This document shows, in pieces, positions 35,786 to 44,601 of a stretch of 50,832 nucleotides of DNA (position 1 is the first letter of the stretch; the number at the start of each line of letters is the position of its first letter). The notes under the pieces were generated by a model, which saw only the letters and a program-made list of their open reading frames with translations, ran no database searches and was not told the DNA's origin. The translations under genes and the position numbers were made by a program. The stretch is from CAZFYZ01 sp964523735 (GTDB lineage Bacteria > Armatimonadota > UBA5829): the NCBI GenBank assembly GCA_964523735.1, contig CAZFYZ010000013.1, forward strand, positions 1 to 50,832, written 5' to 3'.

Positions 35786-36247
35786 GTGACTCAGGACATA
35801 ACACAGCGCGCCGCTGATTTGGCGCTTGATTACTTCGCACAGAAGTTCAACTGCGCGGAGGCGACTTTGCTTGGTCTGGTCGAGGCGTTCGGCCTCGACC
35901 GGACCAGCGTGCCGCGTATTGCGACGGCATTCGGCGCAGGCCTGGGTGGACGCGGCGATGCCTGCGNNNNNNNNNNNNNNNTGATGGCGTTGGGGCTCAG
36001 GTTTGGTCGCGAGGACCCGGAGGATCAGGACGCTAAGGCAGCTCTGTACGTGAAGGCGCGTGGGCTGTTTGAGGTGTTCGAGTCTGAGTTTGGCACGACC
36101 CAATGCATTGATCTAACTCGATGTGACTTCACCACGCCTGAGGGCATCGAAAAGTCTAGAGAACTCGACCTGCACAACTCGCTCTGCCCGAAGTTCGTGG
36201 AGTTCGCGGCACGAGAGGCTGCAAGGCTGTTGCAGGCGGATGGATAG
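35786..36247 (+). CDS. C_GCAxxG_C_C-type redox protein (gap inside)
   Basis: 153 residues, counting a 15-N gap. The start is GTG at 35786, 19 bases after ilvC. FNCAEATLLGLVEAFG, then ATAFGAGLGGRGDAC, the gap, and MALGLRFG match the C_GCAxxG_C_C family (often annotated C-GCAxxG-C-C or split-soret-like). The missing codons cover the core glycine-rich turn. Conserved cysteines suggest a metal or disulfide role; function is unknown. The last cysteines are QCIDLTRCDF and LHNSLCPKFV. Confidence 0.75.
   Translation: MTQDITQRAADLALDYFAQKFNCAEATLLGLVEAFGLDRTSVPRIATAFGAGLGGRGDACXXXXXXMALGLRFGREDPEDQDAKAALYVKARGLFEVFESEFGTTQCIDLTRCDFTTPEGIEKSRELDLHNSLCPKFVEFAAREAARLLQADG
35967..35981. other. assembly gap (15 N)
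   Basis: The gap lies in the conserved core of the redox-protein gene. The 15-base length keeps the frame and fits the family, so the estimate may be close. Confidence 0.95.
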
Positions 36248-36551
36248 GCCCATGGCGATGACTCTTTTTCTTCTCGGCGGGACGTGCGTCGTTGGGGGAT
36301 ATTGGGTCAGCCACTTGACGGGCCTTTGGATGCCTGCCCGGGCGTCACAGAGGGTTGTGATCCTGGCGCACATCGCCGCGGTACTTCTGTATTTGGCGGC
36401 GGTGGTTATCGGGCTCCTGGCACTGGAGCGAGACTACGGTGGAAGTATGATGCCGCTGTTTCCTGGCAGCATAGCTGGCAGTTTGTTTGCCAACTTGCTT
36501 AGAACTCGACACAGCCGCGCAGGCCAGGCGACCCCCACCGATGGACGCTGA
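36240..36551 (+). CDS. small membrane protein of unknown function
   Basis: 103 residues with three hydrophobic segments (MTLFLLGGTCVVGGYWVSHL, VVILAHIAAVLLYLAAVVIG and MMPLFPGSIAGSLFANLL). ATG at 36240 overlaps the previous gene by eight bases; ATG at 36252 is the alternative. The protein is unlike the membrane proteins at 33798 and 34383 in sequence but occupies a similar place between biosynthetic genes. Confidence 0.55.
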   Translation: MDRPMAMTLFLLGGTCVVGGYWVSHLTGLWMPARASQRVVILAHIAAVLLYLAAVVIGLLALERDYGGSMMPLFPGSIAGSLFANLLRTRHSRAGQATPTDGR

Positions 36552-36562
36552 TGCAACTAAGA

Positions 36563-36612
36563 GGGATTTCGTGTTTTCTCCCTTTCGTGCTGTCGTGATG
36601 AGAAAACACAAC
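36563..36612. repeat. CTTTCGTGCTGTCGTGA repeat (family B)
   Basis: TTTCGTGTTTTCTCCC and TTTCGTGCTGTCGTGATGAG, then AAAACACAACGAGG before leuA; the flanks can pair. Confidence 0.6.
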
Positions 36613-36625
36613 GAGGTGATGCAAG

Positions 36626-38182
36626 GTGGCTAGAAAGATACGCATTTTCGACACTACGCTGCGCGACGGCGAGCAATCGCCGGGCGCGAGCATGAACATC
36701 GAGGAGAAGCTGGCGGTTGCCAAGCAGCTTGCGCGGCTGAAAGTCGATGTCATCGAGGCAGGCTTTCCGATCTCCTCGGTTGGCGATTTTGAGGCGGTGA
36801 AGGCGGTCGCCGAGACCGTAAAGGGCGTCGGAGTTGCCGGCCTCTGCCGCGCCGCAAAGGGCGATATCGACCGGTGCTGGGAGGCTGTTCAGCACGCCAA
36901 GAAGCCGGTCATTCACACGTTTCTGGCCACATCCGATATTCACCTCGAAAAGAAGCTTAAGAAGACCCGCGCCGAAGTGCTAGACATGGCGGTCGCTGCC
37001 GTCAAACACGCCAAAGGCTATTGCGAGGACGTTGAGTTTTCAGCCGAGGACGCCTCCCGCAGCGAGTTCGACTATCTGTGCCAGGTAGTTGAGGCCGTGA
37101 TCGACGCCGGCGCCACGGTTATCAACCTGCCAGATACCGTCGGCTACGCGATCCCGAGCGAGTACGGCAAGATGATCGGTGATGTGATCGCGAAGGTCCC
37201 GAACTCGAAGAAGGCTGTCTTCAGCGTCCACTGCCATAACGACCTGGGCCTGGCAGTCGCGAACTCGCTGGCTGCGGTCGCCAATGGGGCGGGGCAGGTC
37301 GAGTGCACGATCAACGGAATCGGCGAGCGCGCGGGCAATGCCGCGCTCGAAGAGATCGTGATGGCGATCAACACCCGCGCCGACCTGTTCGACTGCACGA
37401 CCGGCATTGAGACGAAAGAGATTCACCGCGCCAGCCGGCTGCTGACTGATGTTACCGGCCTGGTTGTCCAGGCTAACAAGGCCATAGTCGGAAGCAACGC
37501 GTTCGCCCACGAGGCCGGCATTCACCAGCACGGCGTAATGCAGGAGCGCAGAACGTATGAGATCATGGACGCCGAAGCAGTTGGCTTGACCGAGAGCAAG
37601 CTGGTGCTGGGCAAGCACTCGGGCCGCCACGCTTTCGAGGAGCGGCTGAAATCGCTGGGGTATTCGCTCGGTAAGGCCGAGTTGGAGAAAGCCTTTGTTC
37701 GCTTCAAAGAGACTGCGGACAAGAAGAAAGAGATCTTTGACGAGGATCTGGAAGCCATCGTGGCCGACGAAGTCTACGCGATCCCCGTCAAGTATGAACT
37801 CTGCTATATGAACGTGATGACGAGTCTCGAGGGCATTCCGACCGCCACCATCCGGCTGAAGTCCGACGGGGGCGATATCGTTGACGCAGGTATCGGCGTT
37901 GGCTCGGTTGACGCAGTATATAAGACTATCGACAAGATGGTGGATGCGACGTACAAACTCCTGGATTTTACCGTCAAGTCCGTAACCGGTGGCACCGACG
38001 CCTTGGGCGAAGTTACTGTCAAGCTGGAAGGCCAGAACGGCGAGCTCTATACTGGTCGCGGGGCCAGCCTGGACATAGTCGAGGCTGCTGCGAAGGCTTA
38101 CATCAACGCAGTCAACAAGCTTGTCTACAATGAAGAGAAACGCACGCCAGGCACCAAGGTCAAAGAGAAACCGGTGCTGTAG
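36626..38182 (+). CDS. leuA: 2-isopropylmalate synthase
   Basis: 518 residues, GTG start at 36626. The DRE-TIM catalytic motif is FDTTLRDGEQSPGASM, with HCHNDLGLAVANSLAAVANG (metal ligands) and NGIGERAGNAALEE, and GIHQHGVMQ. The C-terminal regulatory dimer domain (GGDIVDAGIGVGSVDAVYKT) is present, so leucine feedback is expected. It is the first committed step to leucine. Confidence 0.96.
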   Translation: MARKIRIFDTTLRDGEQSPGASMNIEEKLAVAKQLARLKVDVIEAGFPISSVGDFEAVKAVAETVKGVGVAGLCRAAKGDIDRCWEAVQHAKKPVIHTFLATSDIHLEKKLKKTRAEVLDMAVAAVKHAKGYCEDVEFSAEDASRSEFDYLCQVVEAVIDAGATVINLPDTVGYAIPSEYGKMIGDVIAKVPNSKKAVFSVHCHNDLGLAVANSLAAVANGAGQVECTINGIGERAGNAALEEIVMAINTRADLFDCTTGIETKEIHRASRLLTDVTGLVVQANKAIVGSNAFAHEAGIHQHGVMQERRTYEIMDAEAVGLTESKLVLGKHSGRHAFEERLKSLGYSLGKAELEKAFVRFKETADKKKEIFDEDLEAIVADEVYAIPVKYELCYMNVMTSLEGIPTATIRLKSDGGDIVDAGIGVGSVDAVYKTIDKMVDATYKLLDFTVKSVTGGTDALGEVTVKLEGQNGELYTGRGASLDIVEAAAKAYINAVNKLVYNEEKRTPGTKVKEKPVL

Positions 38183-38207
38183 AACTGGGTGATAGAGGGG
38201 ATCACAC

Positions 38208-39305
38208 ATGGAACTGACTAGCTACGAACGTTTCTCGCTAGCCCTCGACCGCAAGCCGGTCGATGTGCTGCCCGCGTGCGTAACGCCGTGGGGGGCGACT
38301 GTCCAACGGTGGTGTAAGGAAGGCCATATACGCCAGGATGAGGACGTCGCCGAGCACTTTGGCCAGGACATGCGCCAGGCCGGGTGGCCCAACTCCGTCG
38401 CCGACATCGATTTCGAGCCGGTGACGATCGAGGAGACGGAGGAGACCGTGCTCCGGCGGGACGGCAACGGCGCTGTGCTGAGATGGCACAAGCAGCACGA
38501 TTCGACGCCTGAGCATGTGGATTTCACGGTCAAGGATCGCACGGGCTGGGAAGAGCTGATTAAGCCGCACCTGCTCGATGTCGATCGGAGGCGGATTCCC
38601 TTCGAGGGCTATCGCAACGAGAAGAAGTTCGCGGCTGAGAAACAGCGCTTCTTCTGCTGGAACGGAGTCGCGCCTTTCGAGATGATGCATCCGGTGTGCG
38701 GCCACGAGTATATGCTGATGGGGATGGCCGATGATCCCGAGTGGGTCAAGGACATGGTCATGACCTACGCCCGGTTCACGATCATGCACCAGGAGACCCT
38801 GTTCGCGGAGGAGGGAAAGCCTGATGGGTTCTTCTTCTACGAAGATATGGGGTTCAAGCAAAGGCCGTTCATGTCGCCCGCTATGTACGCCGAGATCGTG
38901 CAGCCCGGACACAAGCTGCTCTTCGACTATGCCCACTCGCTTGGCTGTAAGGTGATCGTGCATTCGTGCGGATATGTCGAGCCGCTGGTGCCTGGGATGA
39001 TAGAGGCGGGTCTCGATTGCCTGCAGGCGATGGAAGTCAAGGCGGGGATGGACCTGCCGACGCTCTTCAGCCGCTTTGGGGACAAGATCGCGTTCTTTGG
39101 CGGGCTCGATGTGCGCAATCTGATCAATAACGACATCAAGGCCATAGACGAGGAGTTCGAGAAGAAACTGACTCCGGTTATGAAAGGCGGTGGTGGGTTT
39201 ATCGTCCACACCGACCACTCTGAACCGCCGGAGATCAACTACGAGACGATGAAGCACTTCATAGAGACAGGAAGGCAGTACGCAAAGCTATACTGTGCAA
39301 AGTAG
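38208..39305 (+). CDS. URO-D family protein, corrinoid methyltransferase-like
   Basis: 365 residues of the uroporphyrinogen decarboxylase superfamily, but not HemE. H252-x-C254 in HSCGYVEPLVPG and C271 reproduce the His-x-Cys-xn-Cys zinc site of MtaA/CmuA-type methylcobamide:thiol methyltransferases. The sequence also has the GGLDVRNLINND and GGGGFIVHTDHSEPPEINYE segments common in such paralogs of this group. It lies between leuA and leuC, far from any recognised methyl-transfer gene. The substrate is unknown. Confidence 0.8.
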   Translation: MELTSYERFSLALDRKPVDVLPACVTPWGATVQRWCKEGHIRQDEDVAEHFGQDMRQAGWPNSVADIDFEPVTIEETEETVLRRDGNGAVLRWHKQHDSTPEHVDFTVKDRTGWEELIKPHLLDVDRRRIPFEGYRNEKKFAAEKQRFFCWNGVAPFEMMHPVCGHEYMLMGMADDPEWVKDMVMTYARFTIMHQETLFAEEGKPDGFFFYEDMGFKQRPFMSPAMYAEIVQPGHKLLFDYAHSLGCKVIVHSCGYVEPLVPGMIEAGLDCLQAMEVKAGMDLPTLFSRFGDKIAFFGGLDVRNLINNDIKAIDEEFEKKLTPVMKGGGGFIVHTDHSEPPEINYETMKHFIETGRQYAKLYCAK

Positions 39306-39323
39306 ATCCGGAGGATAGCGCCC

Positions 39324-39668
39324 ATGCCATACCTGGGTTGGTTGTTGCTGGCGAGCGTCGCTGGCGGGATACTCGCTGCAGGTTGGCCGGGCTTGCTTTT
39401 CGGTCTGGCAATGGCGCTTGTCGGGTCTGGTGTGTGGCGACTGGTGAGACGCGTCTTAGGCCGAGACGGTTCCGCAAGGGCGGTAGGCGGAATCGTCTCA
39501 GGATTGGTTGTTGGTGCGCCACTCGTGTACTGGGGCTGCAGCATTATGACCACTGACGGATCAAGCGACGCTGGCGTATATGTTGGCGCCTATGTACTTG
39601 CTGCGGTCACTCCCGTCGCTCTGGTGATCTCGGCAGCTTTTGGGGCGGGACTGGGCCAGAGCAAGTGA
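39324..39668 (+). CDS. small membrane protein of unknown function
   Basis: 114 residues with about four hydrophobic segments (YLGWLLLASVAGGILAAG, GLLFGLAMALVGSGVW, VGGIVSGLVVGAPLVYWG, YVLAAVTPVALVISAAFGAG). ATG at 39324 has CCGGAGGAT upstream. It is another unrecognised membrane protein in a spacer of the leucine operon. Confidence 0.6.
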   Translation: MPYLGWLLLASVAGGILAAGWPGLLFGLAMALVGSGVWRLVRRVLGRDGSARAVGGIVSGLVVGAPLVYWGCSIMTTDGSSDAGVYVGAYVLAAVTPVALVISAAFGAGLGQSK

Positions 39669-39762
39669 TCAACTGCGATAGCAGCCCGCCTCCTCTGAAT
39701 GATCGACTAGACATATACTCTCATCGGTTACAGCGGATACTACAACTGGTAGCTTCAAGAGA

Positions 39763-39831
39763 CTAAGCATTTCGTGCTTTCTCCCTTCCTGAGCCCGTCG
39801 AAGGACGTGCTTTCGTGACGAAAGGGGCACT
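39763..39831. repeat. CATTTCGTGCTTTCTCCC / GTGCTTTCGTGACGAAAG repeat (family B)
   Basis: Opposed words before leuC. The middle contains CCTGAGCCCGTCGAAGG, which resembles another widespread dispersed repeat wording, so the element may be composite. Confidence 0.6.
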
Positions 39832-41097
39832 ATGGGACAAACCATCACTCAAAAGATACTGGCCGCGCACTGCGGCAAGGCTGAAGTCGAGCCTGGCGAG
39901 CTGATCAACGCTAAGCTGGACTTCGTGCTCGGCAACGACATCACCGCGCCCATCGCGATCCGCGAGTTCGAGAAGATCGGCGCGGCGACCGTGTTCGACA
40001 AGGACCGCGTCGGCCTCATACCCGATCACTCGACTCCGAACAAAGACATCAAGTCCGCCGAACTCGTCAAGATCCTGCGCGACTTCGCCAAGAAGCACAA
40101 CATCAAATACTTCTACGAGATCGGCAAGATGGGCGTCGAGCACACGCTGCTGCCTGACGAGGGGATCGTGGTCCCGGGCGACGCAGTCATTGGCGCGGAC
40201 TCCCACACCTGCACCTACGGCGCGATCGGCGCGTTCTCGACCGGTGTCGGCTCGACCGATCTGGCAGCCGCAATGGCGCTCGGGGAGACTTGGTTCAAGG
40301 TGCCCGAGCAGATCAAGTTTGTCTACTACGGCAAGTTCCCGAAGTGGGTCGGCGGCAAGGACCTGATCCTGCACACGATCGGCTTGATCGGTGTCGACGG
40401 CGCGCTCTACTGCTCGATGGAGTTCACCGGTGAGGCGATCTCTGCGCTAGATATGGCCGGCCGGTTCACGATGTGCAACATGGCAATCGAGGCCGGCGGC
40501 AAGAACGGCATCATCGCGCCCGACGACAAAACGCTCGATTACGTCAAGCCCAGGGCCACGCGCGACTATAAAGTGTTCGCTAGCGATCCTGATGCGCAGT
40601 ATAAGCAGGTGATCGAGATCGACGTGAGCAAGCTGGAGCCCATCGTCAGCTTCCCACACCTGCCCTCGAACGCAAAGCCTGTGAGCCAGGCGACGGATGT
40701 GAGGATTGACCAGAGCGTCATCGGCTCCTGCACCAACGGCCGTATCGAGGACCTGCGCATCGCGGCGGGCGTCCTCAAGGGCCGCAAGGTTCATCCTGAT
40801 GTGAGGCTGATTGTGATCCCCGCTACCCAGGAGATTTACCTGCAGTCGATCAAGGAGGGTCTCACGGAGATCTTCGTCGAGGCGGGTGGGGCGGTCTCGA
40901 CCCCCACCTGCGGGCCCTGCCTGGGCGGTCACATGGGTGTACTCGCCGAGGGAGAGCGATCGATTGCGACTACCAACCGCAATTTCGTCGGCCGGATGGG
41001 CCACACGAAATCTGAAGTCTATCTGGCGAGCCCGGCCATCGCCGCGGCATCCGCCGTTCTCGGCCGCATAGGCAGCCCAGATGAGTTAGGGCTCTAA
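39832..41097 (+). CDS. leuC: 3-isopropylmalate dehydratase, large subunit
   Basis: 421 residues of the LeuC/HACN type. Iron-sulfur cysteines are C300 (GSCTNGR), C360 and C363 (PTCGPCLGGHMG). GADSHTCTYGAIGAFSTGVG and the C-terminal RNFVGRMGHTKSEVYLAS match the aconitase family. Enzymes of this form act on isopropylmalate and often also citramalate, which would suit the cimA gene in the same operon. Confidence 0.95.
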   Translation: MGQTITQKILAAHCGKAEVEPGELINAKLDFVLGNDITAPIAIREFEKIGAATVFDKDRVGLIPDHSTPNKDIKSAELVKILRDFAKKHNIKYFYEIGKMGVEHTLLPDEGIVVPGDAVIGADSHTCTYGAIGAFSTGVGSTDLAAAMALGETWFKVPEQIKFVYYGKFPKWVGGKDLILHTIGLIGVDGALYCSMEFTGEAISALDMAGRFTMCNMAIEAGGKNGIIAPDDKTLDYVKPRATRDYKVFASDPDAQYKQVIEIDVSKLEPIVSFPHLPSNAKPVSQATDVRIDQSVIGSCTNGRIEDLRIAAGVLKGRKVHPDVRLIVIPATQEIYLQSIKEGLTEIFVEAGGAVSTPTCGPCLGGHMGVLAEGERSIATTNRNFVGRMGHTKSEVYLASPAIAAASAVLGRIGSPDELGL

Positions 41098-41107
41098 AGA
41101 GCCCAAA

Positions 41108-41173
41108 CGCGAAGTCCCGAAAGTCAGAAACCTCGAAATCCCTTTCTGGCTTTCTAGCTTTCGGGATTTCGCG
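41108..41173. repeat. CGCGAAGTCCCGAAAG / CTTTCGGGATTTCGCG dyad (family B)
   Basis: An imperfect inverted repeat with arms of about 23 bases around CTCGAAATCCC. It fills the leuC-leuD spacer and is related to the elements at 44434-44592. Confidence 0.65.
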
Positions 41174-41192
41174 ATTGAAAAGAGGTTTTGGT

Positions 41193-41684
41193 ATGATCAA
41201 AGGCACCGTCTTCAAGTATGGCAGTAACGTCGATACGGACGTCATTATACCGGCTCGGTATCTTAACACTACCGATCCGAAAGAGCTTGCCTCCCACTGT
41301 ATGGAGGATATCGACTCTGAGTTCGTGAAGCGCGTCAAGCCGGGCGACATCATCGTGGCCGAGGATAACTTCGGCTGCGGGTCTTCACGCGAGCACGCGC
41401 CGATTGCGATCAAGGCTTCGGGCGTCGCGTGCGTGATCGCCAATACATTCGCGCGCATTTTCTATCGCAACTCGCTCAACATCGGCCTGCCTATCCTGGA
41501 GTGCCCAGAGGCCGTGGCAGGCATCTCCGCTGGTGACACGGTCGAGGTGGACCTCGAGTCAGGCAAGATCACCAATGTGACCACCGGCAAGTCCTACGAG
41601 GCGAAGCCCTTCCCGCCGTTCATGCGCGAACTGATCAACGTCGGCGGCCTCGTGAACTACGCCAAGGCCAAGGTGGGCAGCTAG
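41193..41684 (+). CDS. leuD: 3-isopropylmalate dehydratase, small subunit
   Basis: 163 residues from ATG at 41193, behind AGAGG. The swivelling domain shows YGSNVDTDVIIPARYLNT, EDNFGCGSSREHAPIAI and FARIFYRNSLNIGLPI. It forms the heterodimer with LeuC. An in-frame TTG at 41175 is an unlikely earlier start because it lies at the end of the dyad. Confidence 0.96.
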   Translation: MIKGTVFKYGSNVDTDVIIPARYLNTTDPKELASHCMEDIDSEFVKRVKPGDIIVAEDNFGCGSSREHAPIAIKASGVACVIANTFARIFYRNSLNIGLPILECPEAVAGISAGDTVEVDLESGKITNVTTGKSYEAKPFPPFMRELINVGGLVNYAKAKVGS

Positions 41685-42782
41685 ATGGATCGAACCCACT
41701 TCAAGATAGCAGTCCTCCCCGGTGATGGCATTGGCACAGAGATCGTCCCGCAGGGCATCAAAGCCCTCGACGCGACAGCCACGAGACTTGGCTTCACGCT
41801 CGAGTACACCCACGGCCTGATCGGCGGAGCCGCAATCGACGCAGTCGGCAAGCCGCTTGCGGATGATACGCTCGAGATGTCTCTGGCCAGCGACGCCGTC
41901 TTCTTCGGCGCGGTCGGCGGGCCCAAGTGGGACAGCCTTCAGCCTGTCTCGATGCGTCCGGAGCCGGGCGGGCTATTTGCGTTAAGGAAAGCACTCAAAG
42001 CTTATGCAAACTTGCGCCCAGTAGTGGTATTCGAGCCCCTCGCCCCGGCATCAGGCCTGAAGCAGGACAAGGTCGAGGGCGGGCTGGACATCCTGTTCGT
42101 TCGCGAACTCACGGGCGGCATCTACTTCGGCCAGCCCAAGGAGCGCCGCGAGGTCAACGGCGAGACGGTGGCAATCGACACCTGTGTCTACAGCGTCAGC
42201 GAGATCAGGCGCATCGCGCACGTCGCGTTCAAGCAGGCCCGCCGCCGCCGCGGGACTGTCCACTCAGTTGATAAGGCCAATGTGATGGAGACCTCCCGTC
42301 TCTGGCGCGAAGTGGTAACCGAGGTGGGCAAGGAGTATCCCGACGTTACACTCGTGCACATGCTCGCGGACAACTGCGGGATGCAGCTTATCAGGAATCC
42401 GAGGCAGTTCGACGTGATCCTCGCGGACAACCTCTTCGGCGATCTCTTGACCGATGAGGCTGCAATGCTCGCCGGCTCGCTCGGTATGCTTCCGTCGGCT
42501 AGTGTGGGCGAGACGCACGGCGGCCTGTTCGAGCCCATCCACGGCTCAGCGCCCGACATCGCCGGGAAAGATATCGCCAACCCGATCGCCACGATACTGA
42601 CCGCCGCTATGCTCCTCCGCTACGCCTGCGACTGCCCCGACGGCGCGGTGATGATCCGTTCCGCCGTCGAATCGATCCTGAATGACGGCTATCGCACGGT
42701 CGACATTGCGACCGAGGGCTGCAAGACCGTCTCCTGCAGCGAAATGGGGGACCTGGTAGCGGCAAGGATTCTCGGGAGCTGA
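41685..42782 (+). CDS. leuB: 3-isopropylmalate dehydrogenase
   Basis: 365 residues, ATG directly after the leuD stop. FKIAVLPGDGIGTEIVPQGI, RELTGGIYFGQPKER, VDKANVMETSRLWREVV, LADNLFGDLLTDEAAML and EPIHGSAPDIAGKDIANP are all diagnostic. It oxidises and decarboxylates isopropylmalate, giving the leucine precursor (and beta-methylmalate in the citramalate route). Confidence 0.97.
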   Translation: MDRTHFKIAVLPGDGIGTEIVPQGIKALDATATRLGFTLEYTHGLIGGAAIDAVGKPLADDTLEMSLASDAVFFGAVGGPKWDSLQPVSMRPEPGGLFALRKALKAYANLRPVVVFEPLAPASGLKQDKVEGGLDILFVRELTGGIYFGQPKERREVNGETVAIDTCVYSVSEIRRIAHVAFKQARRRRGTVHSVDKANVMETSRLWREVVTEVGKEYPDVTLVHMLADNCGMQLIRNPRQFDVILADNLFGDLLTDEAAMLAGSLGMLPSASVGETHGGLFEPIHGSAPDIAGKDIANPIATILTAAMLLRYACDCPDGAVMIRSAVESILNDGYRTVDIATEGCKTVSCSEMGDLVAARILGS

Positions 42783-42852
42783 CTTCTTCGATTGCCGAGT
42801 GCTCCCTTTCTGTTTTCGTGATAAGGTTCTCTGGAGAGGAAAGAAGACTGGC

Positions 42853-44430
42853 ATGTCACAAATAGAGATCTACGATACTACCCTCCGCGACGGGATGCAG
42901 GGCGAGGGGGTGAGCTTTTCGGATGAAGACAAGCTCAAGATCGCCAAGAAGCTCGACGCGTTCGGGGTCACCTACGTCGAGGGCGGGTGGCCGGGGTCAA
43001 ACCCGACTGATACCGAATTCTTCCGCCGCGCGAAGGATGTCAAGTTCAAGAACGCCAAGCTGGCCGCCTTTGGCAGCACCCGTCGTGCGAAGTACGCAGC
43101 CGCTGATGATCCCCTTACGCAGAAGCTTGCCGAGGCTGGCACTCCGGTTGTTACCATCTTCGGCAAGTGCTGGGACATGCACGTCCGCGACGTGTTTCGG
43201 GTAAGCCTCGATCAGAACCTGGAGATGATTCGCGATACGGTCGCTTACCTCGTCAGCCTTGGCAAGCAGGTCATATTTGACGGCGAGCACTTCTTCGACG
43301 GCTATCGTGCTGATCCGGTCTACGCATTGGCGGCCCTCAAAGCGGCTGAAGAAGCGGGCGCCAGCAGGCTAGTCCTCTGCGATAGTAACGGCGGTTCGCT
43401 GTCGGGCGAGGTGAACTGCATCGTGAGCTCGTTCGTCAAAGACTTCCATGTGCCGATTGGCATCCATGCTCATAATGACTTGGACCTTGCTGTTGCCAAC
43501 TCGATAGCGGCTGTCGAGGCCGGCGCGACTCAGGTCCAGGGTACGGTCAACGGCTTTGGCGAGCGCTGTGGGAATGCGAATCTCTGCAGCATAATCCCGA
43601 TCCTCGAGCTCAAAATGGGCCACAAGTGCGTGCCTGACGGCGCGATGGCGAACTTGACACTGCTCTCCCGCTACGTCGACGAAGTGGCGAACCTTGTTCC
43701 GAACGATCGCCTGCCGTTTGTTGGTGGCAGCGCCTTTGCCCACAAGGCCGGAGTCCACGCTGACGCGGTCGCCAAGAACCCGCGCACTTACGAGCAGCTA
43801 GAGCCTGAGGTCGTGGGCAACGTTCGGCGCATTCTAATCTCGTCCTACGCCGGCGGGAGCAACGTCGTGCACATGGCCAAGCGCCTGGATATCGACATCA
43901 ACAAGCAGGACCCGCACGTCAAGGACATGCTCGACCAGGTGACGGACATGGAGCGCGATGGGTACTCGTTCGAGGAAGCGGAGGCCAGCTTCGAGCTAGT
44001 GATCAAGAAGTCGCTCGGGCTCTACCGCAAGCTCTTTGACCTCAAGGGCTTCCGCGTCATCATCGAGAAGCGCGGCCCGGGCGAGGAATGCATCACCGAG
44101 GCTACGCTCAAGATCGCGGTCGATGGGCAGGAGGCATTCACTGTTGCTGAAGGCGATGGTCCTGTCCACGCGCTGGACAATGCCCTGCGTCTTGCGCTGA
44201 AGCGGTTCTACAGGAAAGAGTTGGGCAAGATCAAGCTCTCCGACTTCAAGGTCCGCGTTGTAAACAGCCGCGCTGCGACCGCCGCTAAGGTCCGCACGAT
44301 CATCGAATCGCGCGACTCCGCGGGCTCGTGGAACACGGTCGGCGTCAGCGAGAACATCATCGAGGCAAGCTGGAAAGCTCTTGCGGATAGCGTCGAATAC
44401 GGCTTGCTGAAGCATCTTGGAGAGAAGTAG
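42853..44430 (+). CDS. cimA: (R)-citramalate synthase
   Basis: 525 residues from ATG at 42853 behind GAGAGGA. It belongs to the LeuA-like DRE-TIM family but in the CimA branch: YDTTLRDGMQGEGVSFS, EGGWPGSNPTDTEFF, CDSNGGSL, IHAHNDLDLAVANSIAAVEA and GSAFAHKAGVHADAV. The C-terminal regulatory domain is present. It condenses pyruvate and acetyl-CoA to citramalate, the threonine-independent start of isoleucine synthesis. It closes the leucine-controlled operon. Confidence 0.9.
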   Translation: MSQIEIYDTTLRDGMQGEGVSFSDEDKLKIAKKLDAFGVTYVEGGWPGSNPTDTEFFRRAKDVKFKNAKLAAFGSTRRAKYAAADDPLTQKLAEAGTPVVTIFGKCWDMHVRDVFRVSLDQNLEMIRDTVAYLVSLGKQVIFDGEHFFDGYRADPVYALAALKAAEEAGASRLVLCDSNGGSLSGEVNCIVSSFVKDFHVPIGIHAHNDLDLAVANSIAAVEAGATQVQGTVNGFGERCGNANLCSIIPILELKMGHKCVPDGAMANLTLLSRYVDEVANLVPNDRLPFVGGSAFAHKAGVHADAVAKNPRTYEQLEPEVVGNVRRILISSYAGGSNVVHMAKRLDIDINKQDPHVKDMLDQVTDMERDGYSFEEAEASFELVIKKSLGLYRKLFDLKGFRVIIEKRGPGEECITEATLKIAVDGQEAFTVAEGDGPVHALDNALRLALKRFYRKELGKIKLSDFKVRVVNSRAATAAKVRTIIESRDSAGSWNTVGVSENIIEASWKALADSVEYGLLKHLGEK

Positions 44431-44433
44431 CGT

Positions 44434-44592
44434 TTCTCCTGTCACGAAAGCACGGAAGGGACTCCTGAATCGCGAAATCCCGAAACAGGCGAAACCCCGA
44501 AAGGGGTTTCGCGCTTTCGCTCTTTCGGGGCTTTCGCGATTAGCTCCCTTCCCATTTCGCGCTTTCGCCCTTTCGCGTTTTCGCGATTAGGT
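44434..44592. repeat. composite CTTTCG / CGAAAG hairpin region (family B)
   Basis: The 170-base cimA-ispH spacer consists almost entirely of CGCGAAATCCCGAAAC, GCGAAACCCC-GAAA-GGGGTTTCGC (perfect 10-bp stem 44489-44512), TCTTTCGGGGCTTTCGCG and CTTTCGCGTTTTCGCG. It may act as a rho-independent terminator region for the long operon, although it lacks a T tract. Confidence 0.65.
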
Positions 44593-44601
44593 TCCTTCCG
44601 A

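Noticed and set aside
37040..38209. 389-codon antisense ORF opposite leuA
   Set aside because: Same cause: the frame mirrors the conserved leuA sequence and shows no motif. Similar antisense ORFs at 26299-27363 and 38238-39257 were rejected for the same reason.
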